Assembly: GCA_016708125.1 (NCBI GenBank)
Contig: JADJGF010000001.1
Coordinates: 2,874,001 to 2,938,000, forward strand
From: Ignavibacteriota bacterium
Lineage (GTDB): Bacteria; Bacteroidota; Ignavibacteria; Ignavibacteriales; Melioribacteraceae
Reading direction: 5' to 3'
DNA: 64,000 nucleotides
Made by a program: the position numbers and the translations under genes. Of this stretch, positions 53,556 through 63,778 are shown piece after piece; position 1 is the first letter of the stretch; every line of letters begins with the position of its first letter. The notes below the pieces were generated by a model. The model saw only the letters and a list, made by a program, of their open reading frames with translations, was not told the DNA's origin and did not search any database.

Positions 53556-55775
53556 TTAGTTTCTTATAACTGAAATTTTTGTAAGACCTACATTGTTAAC
53601 TTCCGGATCATAAGCTGCAATTATATAAATACCGGATGGAACAAATTTATTGTTCGAATCTTTACAATTCCAAAATGTTGTTCTTCCTCCAACTGATCTA
53701 AATTCTGTAATTAAGTTGCCGGAAACATCTAAAATTTTAATTTCAGAATTTGCAATAAGTCCATCAATAGTTATAATGTTTTCTGAATTTTTTGACAAAA
53801 CAATTGGATTTGGATAAACCAAAATTTCATTAAAATCTTCATTTGGTTTTATAAACATAGTTGAAATTGCTGTTAAACCTAAATCAGTGCCAACGTACAC
53901 AATTCCTTTTTGTTCATCAATTGTTATATCTTTAATTAAATCTGCCGGAAGCGGTGAATTGTTTTTATTATAATTTGCAAGTAAAGTTGAGCCATCTGAG
54001 CTCATTAAGAACACGCCTTTTGCGGTACCAATCCATTTTTGATTTATTGCATCAACTGCAATTGCATTTATTGTCTCTGATTTAATTGCGAAATATTGAT
54101 CGTTTCTAATTGAAGAAGGAGACGTAGGATTAGGAATAACATCAATCCCGCTGCTCGTTCCAATAATTATTTCTCCAAATTTATCTACTACTAAATCTCT
54201 AATATCTTTATTTCTTAATCCGCTGCTTTCTGTAATTTTTCCCCAAATATCGTCTGATAAATTTTCTAAAGTTCCATTATCGTTGAAATAAAAAAGTCCT
54301 TCGGTTGCAGATCCCCCGCCAATATCTCCCGAAAACCATTTAGTATTATATTGATCAATAGCTAATTCTTTTACACTTATTACGTCGGAAATTAATGGGC
54401 TTCCTAATTCATAACTTATAAATGTTCCGTCTGTTTTTAAAACACTTATCGGTTTTTTATCTCCAGCCCAATAATTTAAAATCCATGCATTTCCATTTTC
54501 ATCTTCTTCAATATCATTTATAACCAAAAAACTGTTCGATCCCGGAATTCCAACAAGTCCGCTATTACCGGCATCAAATCTTTGATATTGACCATCTTTA
54601 AATCTTACAAATCCTCTTCCCCAACTTGAAAAATAAACAGAATTATTTGAAGCTGATACTCTATGGAAATCATTTGAAATTATTTCAGTGTTGTTACTGA
54701 TATTTTCAATTGACCAATTTAAACCATCAAATTTTTGTACGCCAATTCCTGCACCATCTTTACCTGTTGCCGACCATAAATTATTTTCAAAATCAACGGC
54801 TAAACTTATAAAGCCATTAGTCTCCGGTGAATTTGGAATAATAAAATTTTTATTCGTTCCAGAAAAGTGTAACAATCCTTTATTGCTGCTGATGTATAAA
54901 TTATTTTGGTCATCAATAAAAAAACTGTTAAAGTTAATATTTTTTTCAGATACAATTATTTGGTCACTTCCGTTATATAAGTGAATTGTGTTTCCCAACA
55001 AAGAATAAATCATTTGATTTTTTTCAGTTACATCTATAACTTCAAAATTATTATATAAAAATGATGACCAGATTCCGTTTGAATTTTTTAGCAGACCTTC
55101 ATCGGTAGCGGCGTAAATTTCGTTATTTATTTCAATCATTGAATTTATACTACCTGCTGGAATTTGAGTAGAAATATTAATATTTAACCAAGATTCTGGA
55201 GCGGATAAATTTGTTGCGCCAGATTTCTTAAAAGCAATTCCTGCTTGAGTTATAACAAATATTGTGCTTCCTAAATAAACTTTTTTAACAGGAGTTTCAC
55301 TTGCAAAATTTCCAAATTTTAAAATGCTGTCAAAAAAAGAAAAATCATTTGTGTTTATTAATGCTAATCCAAAAGCAGTTGAAACAAAAGCTGTATCTCC
55401 GCTGATTAAAATATTATTAATACTTTTTATTGATTTATCAGTTTTAAAAATTTCTAAAATCGTTTTCAATTCGCCGGTTTCCGGAGTATAAACAATTATG
55501 TAACCTTCGTTTGTTCCAAGCCACAATTTATTATTTTGATCTTTATTAATTGCTGTAATATTTTGGCTTATCAATCCATCTGATTTTGTTAGAATTTGAT
55601 ATGAACTATCTGAAGTTGAGAATGCAAAAACTCCTCCATCAGAGGCAGCCCAAATGATATTTCCTATTTGGCATGATTGAACAACATTTTTAAAAGCGGA
55701 GTAATTTTCCCAACTTTTAATTGTTTGCGAATAAGTTATAATATTCAGAAAAACTAATAATATTATTTTTTTCAT
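53556..55775 (-). CDS. porZ: PorZ-like two-propeller protein with T9SS C-terminal domain
   Basis: This is a 739-aa secreted protein. A signal peptide (about 1-17) precedes two seven-bladed beta-propellers built of regulator-propeller repeats (for example NKLWLGTNEGYIIVY and WIGTAKGVFLMSSDG). From about residue 640 comes a C-terminal domain with YPNPIVLSK, IKILDVSGNLITEF, GGRTTFW and SGIYIIAAYD, the pattern of PorZ. In Porphyromonas PorZ works with PorU, PorV and PorQ in the T9SS attachment complex and helps supply anionic LPS. There is no kinase domain, so it is not a hybrid two-component sensor. Naming as PorZ rests on architecture. Confidence 0.8.
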   Translation of the reverse strand: MKKIILLVFLNIITYSQTIKSWENYSAFKNVVQSCQIGNIIWAASDGGVFAFSTSDSSYQILTKSDGLISQNITAINKDQNNKLWLGTNEGYIIVYTPETGELKTILEIFKTDKSIKSINNILISGDTAFVSTAFGLALINTNDFSFFDSILKFGNFASETPVKKVYLGSTIFVITQAGIAFKKSGATNLSAPESWLNINISTQIPAGSINSMIEINNEIYAATDEGLLKNSNGIWSSFLYNNFEVIDVTEKNQMIYSLLGNTIHLYNGSDQIIVSEKNINFNSFFIDDQNNLYISSNKGLLHFSGTNKNFIIPNSPETNGFISLAVDFENNLWSATGKDGAGIGVQKFDGLNWSIENISNNTEIISNDFHRVSASNNSVYFSSWGRGFVRFKDGQYQRFDAGNSGLVGIPGSNSFLVINDIEEDENGNAWILNYWAGDKKPISVLKTDGTFISYELGSPLISDVISVKELAIDQYNTKWFSGDIGGGSATEGLFYFNDNGTLENLSDDIWGKITESSGLRNKDIRDLVVDKFGEIIIGTSSGIDVIPNPTSPSSIRNDQYFAIKSETINAIAVDAINQKWIGTAKGVFLMSSDGSTLLANYNKNNSPLPADLIKDITIDEQKGIVYVGTDLGLTAISTMFIKPNEDFNEILVYPNPIVLSKNSENIITIDGLIANSEIKILDVSGNLITEFRSVGGRTTFWNCKDSNNKFVPSGIYIIAAYDPEVNNVGLTKISVIRN

Positions 55776-55861
55776 TTACCACTCAATTCTGATCTGTTTC
55801 TCAAAATATAAGAATTTAGAAATTTTCATTTAGTCTAAAATTTTCTGACCTAAAAAATTTT

Positions 55862-56695
55862 TTATTTATGATAGTTTGAAGTAAGTGAATTTTTGATGTT
55901 ATTGAGAATCGATTCATCAATAAAATATTTACCAAAATTTGATTCATCATTTCTTAATCCGCCGTGAAAATCAGATCCGCCGCTTGAAAGCAAACAATAT
56001 TCATTTACAATATCGGAATAAAATTTTTGCTGATATTTTTTATGTGATGAATGAACTACTTCAATTCCATCTATTCCCAATTTAATAAGATTATTTAAAA
56101 TTGATTCTTTCATTTTTCCCGGATGAGCAATAAATGAAAGTCCGCCGGCATCACTAATAATTTTAAGAGCACTTTGCGGCGATACATGAATTTTTCTTTC
56201 AAAAGCCGGACCATCATCGCCAATATATTTATAGAATGCCTGCATATAATTTTTTATATAACCTTTTCCTAAAATTGCTTTTGCAATATGAGGTCTGCAA
56301 ATTGGAGCATTTTTTGAAAATTCTAGAACGTCTTCAAAAGTTATTTCAATTTTAAGTTTATTTAATTTTTTTATAATTCTTTTTGCGCGCTCAATTCTTT
56401 CATCTCTAAAAAATTTCAAAACTTTATTTAACTCTTTATCTTTATAATCAATAAAATACCCTAAAATATGAACTTCCGAATCTTCAATATCCGTACTTAT
56501 TTCAACACCGGGAATTATTTCAATCCCAATTTTTTTGCCATATTTTATAGCTTCATCAATTCCATTAACGGAATCATGATCAGTTATTCCAATTACTGAA
56601 ATTTGTTTTTTGCGAGCTAAATCTAATAACTCTTGAGGCGAGAGAGCTCCGTCTGAATATGTTGTATGAGTATGTAAATCTGCTTTAATTTTCAC
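55862..56695 (-). CDS. PHP-domain phosphoesterase (YciV/RnmAM type)
   Basis: This is a 277-aa metal-dependent phosphoesterase. The PHP motifs are DLHTHTTYSDGALSPQEL, GITDHDSVNG, IPGVEIST, FIAHPGK and GGSDFHG, which hold the metal ligands. YciV homologues hydrolyse 3',5'-nucleoside bisphosphates and trim the 5' ends of rRNA or short RNA. Length and motif set match that group, not the larger polymerase-linked PHP domains. It is the first gene of the minus-strand group and lies divergent from gapA. Confidence 0.92.
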   Translation of the reverse strand: MKIKADLHTHTTYSDGALSPQELLDLARKKQISVIGITDHDSVNGIDEAIKYGKKIGIEIIPGVEISTDIEDSEVHILGYFIDYKDKELNKVLKFFRDERIERAKRIIKKLNKLKIEITFEDVLEFSKNAPICRPHIAKAILGKGYIKNYMQAFYKYIGDDGPAFERKIHVSPQSALKIISDAGGLSFIAHPGKMKESILNNLIKLGIDGIEVVHSSHKKYQQKFYSDIVNEYCLLSSGGSDFHGGLRNDESNFGKYFIDESILNNIKNSLTSNYHK

Positions 56696-56937
56696 AATGA
56701 ACTATTTGTTTGAATTGCAAAATTTTAGATTGCAAAGTAATAAAATTTATGATAGAAAACATCTTATCAATGAATTACAATTTCTATAAATGAATAAAAT
56801 TTCATGGAATTGATAGATTATTTGGTAAATGCAGAAATTGAAGTTTTTTTAAGCTATTTAAGAAATAAGTTTTTTATCAGATTAGTAAATTTACGATGCA
56901 AATTAGAAAATATTTTTAGGACTTAAATATCTCTATT
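56696..56937. other. Intergenic region between the PHP gene and the gapA promoter
   Basis: This is the first part of the 326-nt divergent gap. It is very AT-rich with short direct repeats of TTTGAATTGCAAA-like sequence but no open frame, hairpin terminator, or RNA gene that could be recognised. It must hold the minus-strand PHP promoter, which was not located. Confidence 0.5.
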
Positions 56938-56969
56938 TTTGTAATTGAATTCGTAAAATATTATCTTTG
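56938..56969 (+). promoter_or_regulatory. Bacteroidota-type promoter for gapA
   Basis: TTTG (56938-56941), 20 nt, then TATCTTTG (56962-56969) is an exact match to TTTG-N19-21-TAnnTTTG. It leaves a 5' leader of about 45 nt before the ATG at 57022, with AAAGGAG (about 57006-57012) as ribosome site. Confidence 0.6.
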
Positions 56970-56979
56970 ACAATTATAA

Positions 56980-58080
<1,101 letters not shown>

Positions 58081-58100
58081 ATAAATTGTAATAATTTATA

Positions 58101-58134
58101 AAAGACGCAGTCAAAATTTATGGCTGCGTTTTTT
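58101..58134 (+). terminator. Rho-independent terminator after gapA
   Basis: AAAGACGCAG (58101-58110) pairs with CTGCGTTTTT (58124-58133), including one G-U pair, and the stem can extend inward by two further pairs. A T tract follows. It ends the gapA transcript, so pgk is probably transcribed separately. Confidence 0.8.
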
Positions 58135-58151
58135 GTATATAAAAGTTTTCT

Positions 58152-58240
58152 GTCATTCCGGTTTGTTTTTTTACGGAATCTATTCAAATAAAAATGTGGA
58201 TTCCCGATTTATCCGTTAGCTAACGGAATTTGGAAACGAC
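58152..58240. repeat. GTCATTC-family palindrome between gapA and pgk
   Basis: GTCATTCCG (58152-58160) starts the element; ATTCCG pairs with CGGAAT (about 58174-58179), and a second arm holds GATTCCCG and CCGTTAGCTAACGG, a 14-bp perfect palindrome near 58222-58235. The right end (GGAAACGAC) is a decayed form of GGAATGAC. Confidence 0.55.
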
Positions 58241-58297
58241 ACTTTCAGATTTAGAATAAAAATTGTAACATAAAAATTATATTTCATTGGAGTAAAA

Positions 58298-59494
58298 ATG
58301 GAAAAATTATTTATCGAAGATTTAAACCTTAAAGGTAAAAAAGTTTTAGTTCGCGTTGATTTTAATGTTCCGCTAAACGAAAATTTAGAAATTACTGATG
58401 ATATCAGAATTACATCTGCGCTTCCAACAATTGAAAAAATTATAAAAGACGGCGGAAAGGCAATATTGATGAGCCACTTGGGAAGACCAAAAGGGGGACC
58501 AAATCCAAAATATAGTTTAAAACCAACAGCAGTTCGTTTGGGTGAATTGATAGGAAAAGAAGTAAAATTAGCTCCCGATTGTGTTGGTGAAGTAGTGAAA
58601 AAAATGGTTGATGATATGAAAGAAGGCGATGTTTTAATTTTGGAAAACGTAAGATTTCATGCAGAAGAAGAAAAAAATGTTCCGGAATTTGCAAAACAAT
58701 TAGCTGATTTAGGAGAAGTTTACATTAATGATGCATTCGGTTCTGCTCACCGTGCACACGCTTCAACAGAAGGAATTACAAAATATATTTCTCAAAATGC
58801 TTCCGGCTATTTGATGAAAAAAGAATTGGATTATTTGGGAAGTGCAGTTCAAAATCCTAAAAGACCATTTACGGCAATTTTGGGCGGTGCAAAAATTTCT
58901 GGTAAAATTGATGTAATTCAACAATTAATGAGCAAAGTTGATAACTTGATTGTCGGCGGCGGAATGGGTTACACATTTTATAAATCGCAAGGTTTGGAAA
59001 TTGGTACATCACTTTTGGAAGCTGATAAAGTTGATCTCGCAAAAGAAATTCTTGAAAAAGCAAAAACTTCCGGTGTAAATTTTATGCTTCCGGTTGATGT
59101 TGTTGTTGCTCCGGAATTTGATAATTGCTCACTTTCTGATATTGTTCCAGTTACCGCAATGCCGGCAGATAAAATGGGATTGGATATTGGTCCAAAAACT
59201 ATTGAGAAATTTAAAGAAATAATTTTAGCAAGTAAAACAGTTGTTTGGAATGGACCAATGGGAGTTTTTGAATTTGATAATTTTGCAAAAGGTACAAACG
59301 CAATTGCCGAAGCTTTAGTTGAAGCAACAGAAAAAGGCGCAATTACAATAATTGGCGGCGGAGATTCTGCTGCAGCAATTAAAAAAGCCGGATTGGATGA
59401 AAAAGTTTCTCACGTTTCTACAGGCGGCGGCGCATCTTTAGAATATTTAGAAGGTAAAGTTTTACCCGGAGTTGAGGCTCTTTCCAATAAATAA
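58298..59494 (+). CDS. pgk: Phosphoglycerate kinase
   Basis: This glycolytic kinase transfers phosphate from 1,3-bisphosphoglycerate to ADP. The 398-aa protein has [56 protein letters not shown], and [13 protein letters not shown], all in order. Length is standard. The TTGGAG before the ATG is a good ribosome site, and TATATTTC about 20 nt upstream is a near match to the -7 box. It is separated from gapA by a terminator and a palindromic repeat. Confidence 0.98.
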   Translation: MEKLFIEDLNLKGKKVLVRVDFNVPLNENLEITDDIRITSALPTIEKIIKDGGKAILMSHLGRPKGGPNPKYSLKPTAVRLGELIGKEVKLAPDCVGEVVKKMVDDMKEGDVLILENVRFHAEEEKNVPEFAKQLADLGEVYINDAFGSAHRAHASTEGITKYISQNASGYLMKKELDYLGSAVQNPKRPFTAILGGAKISGKIDVIQQLMSKVDNLIVGGGMGYTFYKSQGLEIGTSLLEADKVDLAKEILEKAKTSGVNFMLPVDVVVAPEFDNCSLSDIVPVTAMPADKMGLDIGPKTIEKFKEIILASKTVVWNGPMGVFEFDNFAKGTNAIAEALVEATEKGAITIIGGGDSAAAIKKAGLDEKVSHVSTGGGASLEYLEGKVLPGVEALSNK

Positions 59495-59532
59495 ATTTGA
59501 AACCTTTTAAATCAAATTTAGTCTAATCTTTC

Positions 59533-59580
59533 AAAACCTCCGGAATTTGTAAATTATTCAAATACGGAGGTTTAATTTTA
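59533..59580 (+). terminator. Rho-independent terminator after pgk
   Basis: AAACCTCCG (59534-59542) and CGGAGGTTT (59565-59573) form a perfect 9-bp stem; ATTTG and CAAAT inside extend it. The trailing TTTAATTTTA is only moderately U-rich, yet the hairpin is strong. Confidence 0.75.
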
Positions 59581-59653
59581 TACTAATTTATTTTTAATAA
59601 TATTTTAGTAAATTCCAAAAGTGATTACAAAGATTTAATTTTAGGAAATTTTA

Positions 59654-60556
59654 ATGGCTTATAATGATTATCGACCAAGGGGATTTGGCGGATTTAGTTT
59701 TTTCCCTCCGGTTATAAAAAATATTTTAATAATAAATGGAATTGTTTTTTTTATTTCAATTATTGCACAAAATATTGTAGTTGGCGGAGTACTTCTTGAT
59801 AATTTAATTACAAAATATTTCGCATTAATTCCATTCAGTAATACATATTGGAATTTTATGCCTTGGCAATTAATTACGTACCAATTTTTGCATGGCGGAT
59901 TTTCACACATATTTTTCAATATGTTGATGTTGTGGATGTTTGGAATGGAAATTGAAAATATTATGGGCTCAAAGAAATTTTTAATTTTCTATTTGCTCGC
60001 CGGAGTTGGAGGAGGAATTCTACAATTATTATTGGGAACCGGTTCGGCACCGATAATTGGAGCTTCCGGAGCTGTTTATGGCGTAATGGTTGCTTTTGCA
60101 ATGTACTTCCCCGATAGATTAATTTACGTATATTTTCTTATTCCCGTTAAAGCAAAATATTTAATTGTTTTTATGATGGTTATTGAATTTCTTTCTGTGG
60201 GAGATGCAAGTTTTGTTGCACATTTAGCTCATTTAGGCGGAGCAGTAATTGGATTTTTATTTGTTATGTTGGATAGGAAAAACAATTATAATTTTGATCG
60301 AATTTTTGATAATTTCAAATCAAAATCAAGTGGGTCTGATAATCTAAATTTCAAGAAAAAGAAAAGTCCATTTAGTTTTGGGAAAAAAGATGCTGAGGAA
60401 GTTGAGTTTTATGATATAAATTCATCAAATAAAAATGAAGAAAAAATTTCTCAAGAAACAATTGATAAAATTTTAGATAAAATTAGTCAAAGCGGTTATC
60501 AAAATTTAACAGAAAAAGAAAAGAAAATTCTTTTTGAAGCAAGCAAGAAAAATTAA
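59654..60556 (+). CDS. Rhomboid-family intramembrane serine protease
   Basis: This is a 300-aa inner-membrane protease with six helices in the core. Catalytic Ser138 lies in GASGAVYG and His193 in AHLGGAVIG. HGGFSHIFFNM (residues 80-90) holds the conserved His and Asn of helix 2. The C-terminal ~90 residues are a charged cytoplasmic tail ending in a helical segment (QETIDKILDKISQSG) typical of bacterial family members with a short C-terminal extension. Substrates unknown. GGA near 59645 serves as a weak ribosome site. Confidence 0.93.
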   Translation: MAYNDYRPRGFGGFSFFPPVIKNILIINGIVFFISIIAQNIVVGGVLLDNLITKYFALIPFSNTYWNFMPWQLITYQFLHGGFSHIFFNMLMLWMFGMEIENIMGSKKFLIFYLLAGVGGGILQLLLGTGSAPIIGASGAVYGVMVAFAMYFPDRLIYVYFLIPVKAKYLIVFMMVIEFLSVGDASFVAHLAHLGGAVIGFLFVMLDRKNNYNFDRIFDNFKSKSSGSDNLNFKKKKSPFSFGKKDAEEVEFYDINSSNKNEEKISQETIDKILDKISQSGYQNLTEKEKKILFEASKKN

Positions 60557-60565
60557 TTTAAATTC

Positions 60566-60591
60566 GTCATTACGGATGAAATTCCGGAATC
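60566..60591. repeat. GTCATTC-family palindrome, short copy
   Basis: GTCATTACGG begins at 60566 and ATTCCGGAATC ends at 60591. TTCCGGAA is a perfect 8-bp palindrome. It lies in the gap between the rhomboid gene and the small lipoprotein gene. Confidence 0.45.
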
Positions 60592-60657
60592 TAAATCTCA
60601 AATTTAAAGATATATGAAAATTATTTACTCAACATTTTACTTAAATAGTTTTCAATT

Positions 60658-61044
60658 ATGCTAATGATAAAAAATTACTTCGAAAAATTAAAAATAATTT
60701 TTTCTCGAAATGACAAACTCAAATTTACTTTTTATCATAAAATTACTGCAATTTTTCTTGTGGCATTTTCATTTTCACTTCTTAATTGTTCACAGCATAA
60801 AAGTACTGATCTTGAAACTCTCTCAAAAATTTACATTGATTTATTAGTTGTTGAAGATTTCTACGTTGGCACAGATTCGGTTGAAATAAAGAAGAAAGAA
60901 ATTTTTAAAAAGTATGAAATTGATAGTTCCACTTACTTTAACAGTTACAGAAATTTAAAGTATGATGATGAAAAATGGAATGAATTTTTTAATCTCTCGC
61001 AAACTTATTTGGATTCGTTAAAATCTAAACAGCAGAAGAATTAG
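60658..61044 (+). CDS. Small lipoprotein, DUF4296-like
   Basis: This is a 128-aa predicted lipoprotein with an unusually long leader: a basic N-terminus of about 28 residues, a hydrophobic stretch, and a lipobox-like LLNC (Cys44). The mature part (LSKIYIDLLVVEDFY, KEIFKKYEIDSSTYFNSY) resembles DUF4296, a Bacteroidota family of unknown role. The true start could be an internal codon nearer the hydrophobic segment. Its last 20 nt overlap the convergent recQ stop region. Confidence 0.6.
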   Translation: MLMIKNYFEKLKIIFSRNDKLKFTFYHKITAIFLVAFSFSLLNCSQHKSTDLETLSKIYIDLLVVEDFYVGTDSVEIKKKEIFKKYEIDSSTYFNSYRNLKYDDEKWNEFFNLSQTYLDSLKSKQQKN

Positions 61045-63619
61045 CTTTAAGGATTGCTTTTACAATTCTAATTTTTGAATAACTAATATTTTTATCCACT
61101 CTATTTTTTATTGATTTCAAATCTTCGTTAAAATCTGTAATATTCACTTTTACCAAATCAAATTCTTCTTTCGAGATTAATGGAGAAAAATCCAAATTCG
61201 GATAATAACTAATTATTGTTTCAACTTGAATTGACACAATAGATTCCGGCAGTTTAAGCAGTTTTGAAATATCATAAAGTGAATATTTTTTCAATATCAA
61301 ATCATAAGTTTGTGAAATGTGTTTTGGTAATTTTTTCGAAATTGAATTTTCATTTTCAGTTATTGCGTGTTCCTTAATAATTGATAAAAATTCCGGACCA
61401 ATTTTATTAAACATTCTTTGGTTGAATCCGTAAATCTGTAAAATTGCCGATGAAGATTGAGGTTTATCTTTTACAATTTCTCTTAAAATTTTATCCGAGC
61501 AAATTATTTGCGGATTTTGATTAAATTTTTTTGCTGCTAAATCTCTTTCTTCGCGTAATTTATTATATAATTCAAGATTAATTTCATAATTATTATTCTG
61601 AATTTCTGCATTTTCAAATTCGGTTTCTTCAACAAAAAATAATTCTTCCATTGGATTAAAAACCAATTCATCATTTATTTCTTTCAAAACATTTTTCTTC
61701 AATAAAAATTGAATTGACAATTCAATTTCTTGAATTGAGTAATGTTTGCAATTTTCAAATGTTGAAATTTTTCTTGCGATATTTGAATTCGAACTTCCTT
61801 TTAAAATTCCGATCAATCTATTTTCTGTTAAACTTCCTTTAAATTCCTTAAAAGTTCTAATAATAATTTCGTTGATAAATTCATTGTTATTAATATTTTT
61901 GTTTTTATTCGTACAATTATCACATTTACCGCATTTGTAATTTTTAGTTTCTTCACCAAAATATTGCAAGATAAATTTAAAACGGCAATCATCGGTATTT
62001 ACGTATTCTAAAACTTGGTCAAGTTTATTTTCAGCTAATTGAATTTTTTTATTAATCTCCGCTTTGTTCAACTTAAGATTTTTGCTCGCAACTCTTTCAG
62101 TTAACATAGAAATTTTTTGAACAAACGCCGGTTTATCGTATTCAATAATTCCAATATTATTTAACGTAAATAAAAATGAACTGATTGTATTTTTAGTATA
62201 TCCAAAATTTTGATAAAGAAAATCAAAATTAATTTCCACTTTTGAATTGAAAATTGAATTTCCGAAAATTTTAATTAATTGAATTACAAAATCTTGTAAT
62301 TCGGAATTATACATTCCCTTTAAATATTTCTTTAAATCATTTTGAGATAATTTTATTTGAATAAAATGCGAAAGTGAATTTTGTGAATGAAGTTTTAGAT
62401 AATTACTTTCTTCCAAAATTGAAATTATTGAAGGAATCAATCCTTTATGAATTTCTTTCGATTCAATTAATTTTATTAAATCATTTGAAATTTCTAAAAG
62501 TTTTTCAGTTTTAATATTTACTGCAATTTTGTGAAAGTCTAAAATCGTATCGTAACATTTTTTAATTTGCTCAACATTTGGATTACTAATTTGAATAAAA
62601 AAATCTTGAATTTCTTTATCGCGATTTGAATAAAATAAAATTGCTTTCGATTCGGCACCGTTTCTGCCGGCCCTTCCGAATTCTTGATATAAATTTTCGA
62701 TTGAACTCGGAATATTATAATGAATTACAAGTCCAATATTTTTTTTATCAATTCCCATTCCAAAAGCATTTGTTGCAACAATAATATTTGTTCTTCCATT
62801 AATAAAATTATCTTGAATAATTCTTCTTAATTCATTTGTTAAACCGGCGTGATAAAATTCATTTGTAATTTTTTGAAGATTTAAAAATTGTGATAACTGT
62901 TCCGCATGTTTTCTTGTAGAAGAATAAATTATTGTCGGAGTTTTATTTTCCCTTAAAATTTCCGCAATTTTCTCTTTTTTATTTTTATCAAATAAAACAT
63001 TTAGTGAAATATTTTCTCTCTCAAAACCAGTAATGTGAACTGCGGGATTTTCAAATTGCAATTGCTCAATTATATCTTTTCTAACTTCGGGAGTTGCGGT
63101 TGCGGTAAATGCAGAAATATTTTTCACTTCAATTGCTTGAGCAAAAGTTTTAATATTTCTGTAACTTGGTCTAAAATTATGTCCCCATTCGCTTATGCAA
63201 TGTGCTTCATCAATAAATAAAAATTCCGGTTTGAAATTTTTAATTCGCTGAACAAAATTTATGTTGTTAAGTTTTTCGGGAGAAACAAACAGCAATTTTA
63301 TTTTACTATTTTGCAATTCGTTTAGAACTTTTTCTGACTCTGAGAAGTCTAAACTGCTGTTAATGAATGCTGCAATTTTTTGTTTTTGATTCAAAGAATT
63401 TACTTGATCTTGCATCAAAGAAATAAGCGGGGAAATTATAATTGAATAAGTTTCGGAAATGATTGATGGCAATTGGTAACAAATTGATTTTCCGGCTCCG
63501 GTTGGCATAATTACTAAAACATTTTTTTTATTTAAAATGTCTTTAATAATTTGTTCTTGTCCGGGACGAAAATTTTCAAATCCGAAAAATTCGTGTAATT
63601 TATTTTGCAGCATATTCAA
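61025..63619 (-). CDS. recQ: RecQ-type ATP-dependent DNA helicase
   Basis: This is an 864-aa superfamily 2 helicase that unwinds DNA 3' to 5' in repair and recombination. Motifs: GAGKSICYQLPS (Walker A), DEAHCISEWGHNF, TATATPEVR, and QEFGRAGRNG (motif VI). The RecQ zinc region CRFKFILQYFGE and CGKCDNC follows. A winged helix, an HRDC-type domain (about 665-745) and a further C-terminal helix-turn-helix (about 770-864) make it longer than E. coli RecQ (~610 aa); such extended forms are usual in Bacteroidota. It converges with the small lipoprotein gene. Confidence 0.95.
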   Translation of the reverse strand: MNMLQNKLHEFFGFENFRPGQEQIIKDILNKKNVLVIMPTGAGKSICYQLPSIISETYSIIISPLISLMQDQVNSLNQKQKIAAFINSSLDFSESEKVLNELQNSKIKLLFVSPEKLNNINFVQRIKNFKPEFLFIDEAHCISEWGHNFRPSYRNIKTFAQAIEVKNISAFTATATPEVRKDIIEQLQFENPAVHITGFERENISLNVLFDKNKKEKIAEILRENKTPTIIYSSTRKHAEQLSQFLNLQKITNEFYHAGLTNELRRIIQDNFINGRTNIIVATNAFGMGIDKKNIGLVIHYNIPSSIENLYQEFGRAGRNGAESKAILFYSNRDKEIQDFFIQISNPNVEQIKKCYDTILDFHKIAVNIKTEKLLEISNDLIKLIESKEIHKGLIPSIISILEESNYLKLHSQNSLSHFIQIKLSQNDLKKYLKGMYNSELQDFVIQLIKIFGNSIFNSKVEINFDFLYQNFGYTKNTISSFLFTLNNIGIIEYDKPAFVQKISMLTERVASKNLKLNKAEINKKIQLAENKLDQVLEYVNTDDCRFKFILQYFGEETKNYKCGKCDNCTNKNKNINNNEFINEIIIRTFKEFKGSLTENRLIGILKGSSNSNIARKISTFENCKHYSIQEIELSIQFLLKKNVLKEINDELVFNPMEELFFVEETEFENAEIQNNNYEINLELYNKLREERDLAAKKFNQNPQIICSDKILREIVKDKPQSSSAILQIYGFNQRMFNKIGPEFLSIIKEHAITENENSISKKLPKHISQTYDLILKKYSLYDISKLLKLPESIVSIQVETIISYYPNLDFSPLISKEEFDLVKVNITDFNEDLKSIKNRVDKNISYSKIRIVKAILKANSSAV

Positions 63620-63660
63620 TTTTTATTTGTTGAACTTTATAAAATATTATCAATCATTTT

Positions 63661-63692
63661 GTCATGAGATTCTTTTGTTCATTCAGAATGAC
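63661..63692. repeat. GTCATTC-family palindrome upstream of the ABC ATPase
   Basis: GTCAT (63661-63665) and GAATGAC (63686-63692) are the outer arms of this 32-bp copy, in the divergent gap between recQ and the ABC transporter gene. Confidence 0.5.
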
Positions 63693-63778
63693 AAATCTTA
63701 ATTTTAAGAAGTTTAGATTTAGAAAAAACAAAGAATAATTCTATCTTTACGTAAACTTATTACAAATTTAAAGAAATA

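Noticed and set aside
53556..55775. Considered as a hybrid two-component sensor because of its propeller repeats
   Set aside because: There is no histidine kinase, receiver or DNA-binding domain, and the C-terminus is a T9SS-type domain.
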